Positions 1 to 5,678 of a stretch of 6,765 bases of DNA are shown here, in pieces (the first letter of the stretch is position 1; every line of letters begins with the position of its first letter). A program made the position numbers and the translations under genes. The notes under the pieces were generated by a model. That model did not search any database. It was not told the DNA's origin and worked only from the letters and a program-made list of their open reading frames with translations. Origin of the DNA: an uncultured Collinsella sp. (lineage in GTDB: Bacteria > Actinomycetota > Coriobacteriia > Coriobacteriales > Coriobacteriaceae); the NCBI GenBank assembly GCA_900550835.1, contig URTP01000110.1, positions 1-6,765 on the forward strand. The letters run 5' to 3'.

Positions 1-255
1 GGCCAGATGAGCGTGGTGGGCCCGCGCCCGCCGCTGCCGCGCGAGGTTGAGCAGTACACCGAGTACGACCTGCAGCGCCTGGCCGTGAAGCCAGGCATCA
101 CCGGCTGGTGGCAGGTGACGGACCGCAATTCGACCGATTTTGACGGCATGGTCCAGCGCGACCTTGAATACATCGCTAAGCGCGGGATCATCACGGACCT
201 CAAGATTGTCGTCCTTACGGTAATCGAGGTCATCACCGGTAAGGGTGCGTGCTAA
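1..255 (+). CDS. Undecaprenyl-phosphate sugar-1-phosphate transferase, C-terminal part (5' truncated)
   Basis: This is the last 84 residues of a bacterial sugar transferase (polyprenyl-phosphate hexose-1-phosphate transferase family), open at the left edge of the window. Such enzymes sit in the inner leaflet of the cytoplasmic membrane. They transfer a sugar-1-phosphate from a UDP-sugar to undecaprenyl phosphate, the first step in building a polysaccharide repeat unit. Visible family motifs are the G-x-MSVVGPRPPLP block at the very start, then LAVKPGITGWWQV, then RDLEYI and a C-terminal LKIVVLTVIEVITGKGAC. These are the catalytic-domain end of the family. The N-terminal membrane helix and the catalytic Asp-Glu pair lie upstream and are not seen. 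An internal ATG at 7 is not the real start because homologs continue upstream through it. Which sugar is loaded (glucose, galactose, GalNAc or a diacetamido sugar) cannot be read from this fragment. The stop codon overlaps the next start by one base (TAATG), so the two genes are probably translationally coupled. Confidence 0.92.
   Translation, partial: GQMSVVGPRPPLPREVEQYTEYDLQRLAVKPGITGWWQVTDRNSTDFDGMVQRDLEYIAKRGIITDLKIVVLTVIEVITGKGAC
241..245 (+). promoter_or_regulatory. Ribosome binding site that decides the start of the TagA-like gene
   Basis: AAGGG lies nine bases before the ATG at 255 and six fewer before the in-frame GTG at 249. The spacing favours ATG 255, which also gives the tight TAATG overlap with the preceding stop. 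This is an inference from spacing only. Confidence 0.5.
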
Positions 256-1031
256 TGCTCGATAATTATTCAAAGTATTCCGAGCTCAATCGCGTGCCGG
301 TAATTGATGTCCCGATTACCGGCACGAATATGCCTCACTGCATTCATTTTCTTACTGAGCATATCGATGAGCTCCGTGGCGAATACATCTGCGTTTCTAA
401 TGCACATACGTCTGTAATGGCCCACGATGATCCTTCCTATTGGGCTTGCCAAGCTGAATCCGTCATGTCTGTTCCTGATGGAAAACCCCTGTCGATTGTT
501 GGTAGAAAGGCTGTTGCATCAATGGACCGCGTTACTGGTCCAGACTTGATGCGAGAGATTTTTGAGATCTCCAGCCTGCACGGATGGAGCCATTACTTCT
601 ACGGAAATGAGACGAAGAACCTCGAGGCGCTCAGAGATGCGCTTCAAAAGGAATATCCGAGCTTGGAAATCGCAGGCATGGAACCCTCCGTTTTCCGTCC
701 ACTGACATATGGCGAAAAATGCGATTTATCCCAACGTATTGCCGACTCAGGGGCCGATTTCGCATGGATCGCGCTTGGTGCGCCTCGTCAGGAGCTTCTT
801 ATGCACGAACTCAAAGGGGGGCCGCAGCCGCTGATGATCGGCGTTGGTGGCGCGTTCAACGTTCTCGCCGGAGTGGTACCGGAGGCACCGATCTGGATGC
901 AAAACCTGAGCCTTGAGTGGCTATACAGACTTATCCAAGAGCCGAAACGACTTTTCAAACGATATCTAGTTACTAATACCAAATTCCTCTTTTACCAGTT
1001 CACGGGCGCCAAGCGCAAGGAAGGCAAGTAG
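255..1031 (+). CDS. WecG/TagA/CpsF-family glycosyltransferase
   Basis: A 258-residue protein of the WecG/TagA/CpsF family (GT26). These membrane-associated enzymes add the second sugar, often ManNAc or a related residue, to a polyprenyl-diphosphate-linked first sugar. Family features in order are CVSNAHTSVM (46-55), PDGKPL (74-79, containing the family's conserved Asp, proposed as catalytic base), RVTGPDL (92-98), ALGAPRQE (173-180), GVGGAFNVLAG (196-206), and the basic/aromatic C-terminal segment from PIWMQNLSLEWLYRL to KRLFKRY (about 212-237), which in TagA is linked to membrane and active-site assembly. Length is normal. I chose ATG 255 over GTG 249 because of RBS spacing. Composition differs from its neighbours: sampled lines are about 43-52% GC with an AT-rich codon style in most of the gene, against about 65% in capE downstream. 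The placement directly after the initiating transferase fits a role as second transferase. The exact donor sugar is unknown. Two inverted repeats lie inside it (293-326, 516-552). Confidence 0.9.
   Translation: MLDNYSKYSELNRVPVIDVPITGTNMPHCIHFLTEHIDELRGEYICVSNAHTSVMAHDDPSYWACQAESVMSVPDGKPLSIVGRKAVASMDRVTGPDLMREIFEISSLHGWSHYFYGNETKNLEALRDALQKEYPSLEIAGMEPSVFRPLTYGEKCDLSQRIADSGADFAWIALGAPRQELLMHELKGGPQPLMIGVGGAFNVLAGVVPEAPIWMQNLSLEWLYRLIQEPKRLFKRYLVTNTKFLFYQFTGAKRKEGK
293..326 (+). repeat. Perfect 12-bp inverted repeat with 10-nt loop, inside the TagA-like gene
   Basis: Bases 293-304 (CGTGCCGGTAAT) are the exact reverse complement of 315-326. The loop is 305-314, and pairing breaks at 292/327. 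It begins 38 bases after the proposed start codon and encodes residues about 13-24, in a segment (VPVIDVPITGT) that is semi-conserved in the family. In mRNA it would be a strong early hairpin. There is no U-run after it, so it is not a standard terminator. Function unknown. Confidence 0.85.
516..552 (+). repeat. Bulged 13-bp inverted repeat inside the TagA-like gene
   Basis: Bases 516-528 (GCATCAATGGACC) pair with 537-542 (GGTCCA) and 546-552 (TTGATGC). Three unpaired bases (543-545) sit in the right arm and the loop is 529-536. It covers the conserved ASMDRVTGPDLM coding region, so part of the sequence is constrained by the protein. No terminator-like U-tract follows. Confidence 0.7.
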
Positions 1032-2090
1032 ATGAAATCCACCACCGCATTCAAAGACAAGACCCTGATGATCACGGGCGGCACCGGCTCGTTCGGCAAC
1101 ACCGTCCTCAAGCACTTCATGGACACCGACCTGGCCGAGATCCGCATCTTCTCTCGCGACGAGAAGAAGCAGGACGACATGCGCCACCGCCTGCAGGAGA
1201 AGTCGCCCGAGCTCGCCTCCAAGGTGCGCTTCTTCATCGGCGACGTCCGTAACGCCCAGTCGGTGCGCGACGCCATGCACGGCGTGGACTACATCTTCCA
1301 CGCCGCCGCCTTGAAGCAGGTGCCCTCCTGCGAGTTCTTCCCCATGGAGGCCGTGCGCACCAACGTCATCGGCACGGACAACGTGCTGCACGCCGCGATC
1401 GACGAGGGCGTCGACCGCGTCGTGTGCCTGTCCACCGACAAGGCGGCATACCCCATCAACGCCATGGGCAAGTCCAAGGCCATGATGGAGTCCATCATCT
1501 ACGCCAACGCCCGAAACGGCGCCGGCCGCACCACCATCTGCTGCACCCGCTACGGCAACGTCATGTGCTCGCGCGGCAGCGTCATCCCGCTGTTCATCGA
1601 CCGCATCCGAAAAGGGGAGCCGCTCACGGTCACCGACCCCAACATGACCCGCTTCCTCATGAACCTGGACGAGGCGGTCGACCTGGTGCAGTTCGCCTTC
1701 GAGCACGCCAACCCCGGCGACCTGTTCATCCAGAAGGCGCCTGCCTCCACCATCGGCGACCTCGCCGAGGCGGTCCAGGAGGTCTTCGGCCGCGTGGGCA
1801 CCCAGGTGATCGGCACCCGCCACGGCGAGAAGCTCTTCGAGACCCTCATGACCCGCGAGGAGCGCCTGCGCGCCGAGGACATGGGTGGCTACTACCGCGT
1901 GGCATGCGACTCGCGCGACCTGAACTACGACAAGTTCATCGTGGACGGTGAGGTGGAGACCCAGGCCGACGAGTCCTACACCTCCCACAACACCGAGAGG
2001 CTCGACGTTGAGGGCACCATCGCCAAGATCAAGACCGCCGAGTACGTGCAGCTGGCGCTCGAGGGCCGCGAGCACGAGGCGGTGCAGTAG
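1032..2090 (+). CDS. capE: UDP-GlcNAc 4,6-dehydratase/epimerase of the CapE/FnlA type
   Basis: A 352-residue short-chain dehydrogenase/reductase matching CapE (Staphylococcus) / FnlA (E. coli) along its whole length. It performs the first step of UDP-N-acetyl-L-fucosamine synthesis: NADP-dependent 4,6-dehydration of UDP-GlcNAc with C5 epimerisation, in the cytoplasm. Landmarks are the GGTGSFG Rossmann motif (16-22), IFSRDEKKQDDMRHRL (39-54, typical of this subfamily), HAAALKQVPSCEFFPMEAVRTNVIGT (90-115), STDKAAYPINAMGKSK (134-149), TRYGNVMCSRGSVIPLF (172-188), TDPNMTRFLM (201-210), and GTRHGEKLFETL (261-272). The usual SDR YxxxK is replaced by M145-x3-K149, as in CapE-type enzymes. PseB/FlaA1 shares the fold, but the KQVPSCEFFPMEA and SRDLNY blocks favour CapE. 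The ATG immediately follows the upstream stop codon, with a strong SD (AGGAAGG, 1018-1024) seven bases ahead. GC is about 65% with GC-rich third positions. Confidence 0.96.
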   Translation: MKSTTAFKDKTLMITGGTGSFGNTVLKHFMDTDLAEIRIFSRDEKKQDDMRHRLQEKSPELASKVRFFIGDVRNAQSVRDAMHGVDYIFHAAALKQVPSCEFFPMEAVRTNVIGTDNVLHAAIDEGVDRVVCLSTDKAAYPINAMGKSKAMMESIIYANARNGAGRTTICCTRYGNVMCSRGSVIPLFIDRIRKGEPLTVTDPNMTRFLMNLDEAVDLVQFAFEHANPGDLFIQKAPASTIGDLAEAVQEVFGRVGTQVIGTRHGEKLFETLMTREERLRAEDMGGYYRVACDSRDLNYDKFIVDGEVETQADESYTSHNTERLDVEGTIAKIKTAEYVQLALEGREHEAVQ

Positions 2091-2091
2091 G

Positions 2092-3309
2092 GTGCGCGTC
2101 CTCGTCACCGGCGCCAGGGGCTTCGTCGGGAAGAACCTCTGCTGCGCGCTGAAAAACATCCGCGACGGCAAGGACCGCCGCGCCAAATACCGAGCCCTGC
2201 TGCCGCTCGAGGTCATGGAGTATGACGTCGACTCGACGACCGAGGAGCTGGACGGCTACTGCTCCCGCGCCGACTTCGTCTTCAACCTGGCCGGCGTCAA
2301 CCGCCCCGAGGACCAGGCGGAGTTCATGGAGGGCAACTTCGGGTTCGCCTCCACGCTGCTTGATGCCCTCGTGCGCCACGGGAACACGTGCCCCGTCATG
2401 CTCTCCAGCTCCGCGCAGGCGAGCCTTTCCGGCCGTTTTGAGGGCTCGGTCTACGGCGAGTCGAAACTGGCGGGGGAGGGCCTGTTCCGCGATTATTCCG
2501 AGCGCACGGGCGCCCCGGTGCTCATCTACCGCTTTCCCAACCTCTACGGCAAGTGGTGCCGCCCGCGTTACAACTCCGCCGTGGCCACCTTCTGCGACGC
2601 CATCGCCAACGGCCGCCCCTACACCGTGAACGACCCCTCGGTGGAGCTGGAGCTCCTCTACATCGACGACCTCGTCGACGAGATGCTGGGCGCCCTGCTG
2701 GGGGAGGAGCACCGCTGCGGATACGAGGGGCTCGAGCGCGTCGACGGAGATGATTTCTGCTACGTCCCCGGGACCGACGTGAAAACCCTGGGCGAGATCG
2801 TCTACCTGCTGGGCAGCTTCCGCGACAGCCGCGAGACGCTTTCGGTGCCGGACCTTTCCGAGGGATCCTTCTCCAAGAAGCTCTGGAGCACGTTCCTGTC
2901 CCACTACGAGCCGGGGCACTTCGCCTACTCCCTGAAGCCCAACACCGACGAGCGCGGCTCGTTCACCGAGTTCCTGCGCACGCCGGAGCGCGGCCAGGTC
3001 TCCATCAACGTCTCGAAGCCCGGCATCACCAAGGGCAACCACTGGCACATGAGCAAATGGGAGAGGTTTCTGGTGGTCTCCGGTACCGCGTCGATCAGGC
3101 TGAGGAGGGTGGGGGAGGACGCCGAGGGCAAGCCCTTCCCCGTCGACGAGTATGTCGTCTCTGGTCCCGACATGCGCGTGGTCGAGATGATCCCCGGCTA
3201 CACGCACTCCATCACCAACATGTCCGACACCGAGGACCTCGTGACGGTCATGTGGGCCAACGAGCCCTTCGACCCCGAGGACCCCGACACCTACTACGAG
3301 GAGGTCTAG
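2092..3309 (+). CDS. capF: CapF/FnlB bifunctional reductase with C-terminal cupin
   Basis: A 405-residue two-domain enzyme matching CapF/FnlB, the second step of UDP-L-FucNAc synthesis. In studied CapF the cupin domain epimerises C3 of the CapE product and the SDR domain reduces C4 with NADPH, giving UDP-2-acetamido-2,6-dideoxy-L-talose. The SDR domain (about 1-285) shows GARGFVGKN (7-15), NLAGVNRPED (65-74), SSS (105-107), YGESK (121-125, catalytic YxxxK) and YRFPNLYGKWCRPRYNS (146-162). The cupin (about 286-405) shows RGSFTEFLRTPERGQVS, then H317, H319, E324 and H372, whose spacing fits the CapF metal site. It is longer than S. aureus CapF (about 369), mainly through extra residues near 114-119 and 205-228. 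The GTG start at 2092 is one base after the capE stop, puts VLVTGARGFVG at the N-terminus, and has GAGG at 2076-2079 as a somewhat distant SD. The frame stays open upstream to 1948, but that part only shadows capE. Confidence 0.95.
   Translation: MRVLVTGARGFVGKNLCCALKNIRDGKDRRAKYRALLPLEVMEYDVDSTTEELDGYCSRADFVFNLAGVNRPEDQAEFMEGNFGFASTLLDALVRHGNTCPVMLSSSAQASLSGRFEGSVYGESKLAGEGLFRDYSERTGAPVLIYRFPNLYGKWCRPRYNSAVATFCDAIANGRPYTVNDPSVELELLYIDDLVDEMLGALLGEEHRCGYEGLERVDGDDFCYVPGTDVKTLGEIVYLLGSFRDSRETLSVPDLSEGSFSKKLWSTFLSHYEPGHFAYSLKPNTDERGSFTEFLRTPERGQVSINVSKPGITKGNHWHMSKWERFLVVSGTASIRLRRVGEDAEGKPFPVDEYVVSGPDMRVVEMIPGYTHSITNMSDTEDLVTVMWANEPFDPEDPDTYYEEV
3298..3305 (+). promoter_or_regulatory. Strong Shine-Dalgarno for capG
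   Basis: GAGGAGGT spans the last codons of capF and lies eight bases before ATG 3314. It supports that start even though it gives capG about 16 residues before the usual family N-terminus. Confidence 0.75.
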
Positions 3310-3313
3310 CCGC

Positions 3314-4495
3314 ATGGGCAAGGACTATTCCGATATCCGCTTCGGGGACGACGGCCGCCTGAAGCTGCTGATCATCGTGGGCACCCGCCCCGAGGTCATC
3401 CGCCTGTCCGAGGTCATCAAGAAGTGCCGCCGCCACTTCGACTTCCTGCTGGCTCACACCGGGCAGAACTACGACTACACGCTCAACGGCATCTTCTTCC
3501 GCGACCTGTCGCTGGACGACCCCGACGTCTACCTGGACGCTGTGGGCGCCGACCTGGGCGAGACGGTGGGCAATATCATCGCCGCGAGCTATAAGCTGAT
3601 GGTGCAGGTCCAGCCCGATGCGCTGCTGATCCTGGGCGACACCAACAGCTGCCTGTCCGCTATCGCGGCCAAGAGGCTCCACATCCCCATCTTCCACATG
3701 GAGGCGGGCAACCGCTGCAAGGACGAGTGCCTGCCCGAGGAGACCAACCGCCGCATCGTCGACGTGATCTCCGACGTCAACCTTGCCTACTCCGAGCACG
3801 CCCGTCGCTACCTCAAGGACACCGGCTGCGCCCCGGAGCGCACCTACGTCACAGGCTCGCCCATGGCGGAGGTCCTGCGCGCCAACCTGGACAAGTTCGA
3901 GGCATCCGATATCCTCTCCGAGCTCCGCCTTGAGCCCAAGCGCTATATGCTGCTCTCGGCCCACCGCGAGGAGAACATCGACACCGAGGCGAACTTCACG
4001 AGCCTGTTCACCGCGATCAACGCGCTGGCCGAGAAATACGACATGCCGATCCTGTACTCCTGCCACCCGCGCTCCCGTAAGCGCCTGGAGGCCACTGGCT
4101 TCAAGCTCGACCCGCGCGTGCGCATGCACGAGCCCATGGGTTTCCACGACTACAACTGCCTGCAGATGAACGCCTTCGCGGTTGTCTCCGACTCCGGCAC
4201 CCTGCCCGAGGAGTCGAGCTTCTTCGCCAGTATCGGCCGCCCGTTCCCGGCGGTGTGCATCCGTACCTCGACCGAGCGCCCCGAGGCGCTGGACAAGGCG
4301 TGCTTCACGCTTGCCGGCATCAGCGAGCGCGGCCTGCTCCAGGCGGTCCACACCGCCGTCGAGCTCGACGCCGAGGGGTCGCTCCCCGAGGCCCCCGTGC
4401 CCGACTACGCCGACGAGACCGTGTCCACCAAGGTCGTGAAAATCATCCAGAGCTACACAGGCGTCGTAGACAAGATGGTGTGGAGGAAATGCTAG
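3314..4495 (+). CDS. capG: UDP-N-acetylglucosamine-type 2-epimerase, CapG/FnlC (UDP-L-FucNAc synthase)
   Basis: A 393-residue non-hydrolysing UDP-HexNAc 2-epimerase of the WecB/MnaA superfamily, assigned to CapG/FnlC. It would epimerise C2 of the CapF product to give UDP-N-acetyl-L-fucosamine. Motifs are IIVGTRPEVIRLS (20-32), HTGQNYDYTLNGIFF (48-62), ILGDTNSCLSA (106-116), HMEAGNRCKDECLPEETNR (128-146), TGSPM (180-184), SAHREENID (215-223), GFHDYNCLQ (276-284) and SDSGTLPEESS (292-302). D109, E130, E143 and H217 match the conserved acidic and His positions of the epimerase family. The NRCKDECLPEETNR and GFHDYNCLQ variants, together with the capE-capF context, favour CapG over a general WecB that makes UDP-ManNAc. 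An N-terminal extension (MGKDYSDIRFGDDGR) precedes the first beta strand; ATG 3314 has the strong SD at 3298-3305. The gap after capF is four bases. GC-rich like capE and capF. Confidence 0.94.
   Translation: MGKDYSDIRFGDDGRLKLLIIVGTRPEVIRLSEVIKKCRRHFDFLLAHTGQNYDYTLNGIFFRDLSLDDPDVYLDAVGADLGETVGNIIAASYKLMVQVQPDALLILGDTNSCLSAIAAKRLHIPIFHMEAGNRCKDECLPEETNRRIVDVISDVNLAYSEHARRYLKDTGCAPERTYVTGSPMAEVLRANLDKFEASDILSELRLEPKRYMLLSAHREENIDTEANFTSLFTAINALAEKYDMPILYSCHPRSRKRLEATGFKLDPRVRMHEPMGFHDYNCLQMNAFAVVSDSGTLPEESSFFASIGRPFPAVCIRTSTERPEALDKACFTLAGISERGLLQAVHTAVELDAEGSLPEAPVPDYADETVSTKVVKIIQSYTGVVDKMVWRKC
4482..4486 (+). promoter_or_regulatory. Ribosome binding site deciding between ATG 4489 and GTG 4495
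   Basis: GGAGG lies inside the end of capG. Its distance to the in-frame ATG at 4489 is only two bases, but it is eight bases to the in-frame GTG at 4495. The spacing favours GTG 4495, which also forms a one-base TAGTG overlap with the capG stop. ATG 4489 cannot be excluded; the two products differ by two residues. Confidence 0.6.
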
Positions 4496-5676
4496 TGTCG
4501 CAGACCCAAGGGCTCACGACCGACGCGCTCGTCGACGAAGCACTCGCTCTGGGTGAATGTCTGGGACGCCCGCTGCGCTACGTCCAGCTCAACAGCTTTT
4601 ACAACGGTTCCACCGGTACCATAATGCGCAACCTTCACCATGAGCTGACTGAGCGCGGGGTTGACTCTTACATCTTCTGGGGCCGTCGCCACAACACGAT
4701 AAGCGACCATGAGCAGTGCTGCGCTTCGAAGGCCGGCTACCTCTCCCACGGCGCCATGACACGTTTGCATGACCGCATGGGCTTCTACTCTAAGCGAGAT
4801 ACCGCAAAACTGCTCAAGCGCCTGGACGAGATCGATCCCGATGTGGTGCACCTGCATAACATACACGGCTATTACGTGAACATAGAGATGCTGTTCTCTT
4901 GGCTCGCCTCACATCGTTGCCAGGTTAAATGGACGTTGCACGATTGCTGGGCCTTTACGGGCCATTGTGCACACTTCACATATGTGAAGTGTGCACAATG
5001 GCAGTCTCATTGCGCGTACTCGAAATGCTGCCCGCAGCTGGACACCTATCCCATAACGATTTCAAAAACCAACTGCGCGAGAAACTATGAAGATAAGAAA
5101 CGCATCTTCACGAGCGTACCGCCTGAGCGGATGACGCTAATAACACCTTCACAGTGGCTCGCGGATTTGGTCGGGGAGAGCTTTCTCAAAGATTATCCGG
5201 TGGAGGTCCGTCATAACGTCATCGACACCGACGTTTTCAAACCCACCCCAAGCGACTTCCGCGAGAGATACGGTATTGGCGACCGGTTTATGGTGCTAGG
5301 CGTTGCGAGCCCTTGGACCAAGCGCAAGGGACTTCCTGATTTCGTCCGCTTAGCCGAGGAACTTGACTCTAACAAGTTTGTCGTAGCGCTCGTCGGCCTT
5401 TCGGATCGGCAGCTAAAGGCGCTTCCCCGGGGCGTTGTTGGCCTCAAACGTACCAACTCTCCCCAGGAGCTCGCCGGCATCTATACAACGGCGGACGTCT
5501 ATTTCAATCCTACCGTAGAGGACAACTATCCGACGGTCAACCTTGAAGCCGAGGCCTGTGGCACTCCTGTTATAACTTACGACACAGGTGGGTGCAGGGA
5601 GACGCTTCATCGTGCTGATTCAAGTTTCGTTGCCGGCTTTGATCAAGCACTATCCATGATAGAGAAAGGCTTTTAA
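4495..5676 (+). CDS. GT4-like glycosyltransferase with Cys-rich N-domain segment
   Basis: A 393-residue retaining glycosyltransferase of GT-B fold, GT4-like. It probably transfers a sugar from a nucleotide donor to the lipid-linked repeat unit on the cytoplasmic membrane face. The N-domain shows LRYVQLNSFYNGSTGTIMRNL (27-47), PDVVHLHNIHGYYVN (115-129) and KWTLHDCWAFTGHC (145-158). A Cys-rich stretch typical of one capsule-GT subgroup follows (C158, C166, C173, C178, C179-P). The C-domain shows ITPSQWLADLV (216-226), RHNVIDTDVFKP (239-250), GVASPWTKRKG (269-279) and the donor-site region EDNYPTVNLEAEACGTPVITYDTGGCRET (342-370), a D-x7-E variant of the GT4 E-x7-E motif. About 26 residues precede the first beta strand, an unusual leader, but no later start exists. 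Being directly behind capEFG, L-FucNAc is a plausible donor sugar, but that is only positional inference. GC is lower than capG. A perfect 42-nt palindrome lies at 4961-5002. Confidence 0.88.
   Translation: MSQTQGLTTDALVDEALALGECLGRPLRYVQLNSFYNGSTGTIMRNLHHELTERGVDSYIFWGRRHNTISDHEQCCASKAGYLSHGAMTRLHDRMGFYSKRDTAKLLKRLDEIDPDVVHLHNIHGYYVNIEMLFSWLASHRCQVKWTLHDCWAFTGHCAHFTYVKCAQWQSHCAYSKCCPQLDTYPITISKTNCARNYEDKKRIFTSVPPERMTLITPSQWLADLVGESFLKDYPVEVRHNVIDTDVFKPTPSDFRERYGIGDRFMVLGVASPWTKRKGLPDFVRLAEELDSNKFVVALVGLSDRQLKALPRGVVGLKRTNSPQELAGIYTTADVYFNPTVEDNYPTVNLEAEACGTPVITYDTGGCRETLHRADSSFVAGFDQALSMIEKGF
4961..5002 (+). repeat. Perfect 42-nt palindrome (21-bp arms, no spacer) inside the GT4 gene
   Basis: Every base from 4961 to 4981 pairs with its mirror from 5002 to 4982; the centre is CATATG at 4979-4984 and pairing stops at 4960/5003. 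The left arm begins GCCATTGTGCACACTTC and the right arm is its exact reverse complement. The region is in frame and encodes GHCAHFTYVKCAQWQ (residues 156-170), keeping the conserved Cys and Trp of this GT subgroup. It could extrude as a cruciform in DNA or fold as a hairpin in mRNA. No terminator U-run follows. Function, if any, is unknown. Confidence 0.95.
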
Positions 5677-5678
5677 TA

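Noticed and set aside
816..821. Six-G run in the TagA-like gene as a slippage site
   Set aside because: Six G is short for efficient slippage and encodes a normal KGGPQP stretch.
1280..1305. 8-bp inverted repeat in capE (CGGCGTGG with CCACGCCG)
   Set aside because: GC-biased coding sequence gives stems of this length by chance; the loop is 10 nt and nothing else supports it.
1948..2091. Upstream extension of the capF frame
   Set aside because: It overlaps the end of capE out of frame and encodes an Arg/Pro/Ser-rich tract unlike any CapF N-terminus. GTG 2092 gives the correct Rossmann start.
966..2216. Long antisense open frame opposite capE (about 416 codons)
   Set aside because: High GC content leaves few stops on the opposite strand. 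The translation is low-complexity (rich in Val, Gly, His, Ala, Leu) with no recognisable motif, while capE on the + strand is a full-length family match.
2029..3321. Long antisense open frame opposite capF (about 430 codons)
   Set aside because: Same reason: a shadow of a GC-rich gene, with low-complexity translation and no family motif.
3248..4351. Long antisense open frame opposite capG (about 367 codons)
   Set aside because: Same reason; capG is clearly coding on the + strand across this interval.
4357..4370. 14-nt perfect palindrome in capG (CGTCGAGCTCGACG)
   Set aside because: A 7-bp arm palindrome is expected about once in a few such windows and is easily produced by GTC GAG CTC GAC codons in GC-rich genes.
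4255..4488. Upstream extension of the first GT4 frame into capG
   Set aside because: The extension is an Arg-rich shadow of capG. The GGAGG site at 4482-4486 places the start at 4495 or 4489.
4961..5010. The palindrome as a rho-independent terminator
   Set aside because: No U-run follows (CAGTCTCATT comes next) and it is in the middle of an intact gene.
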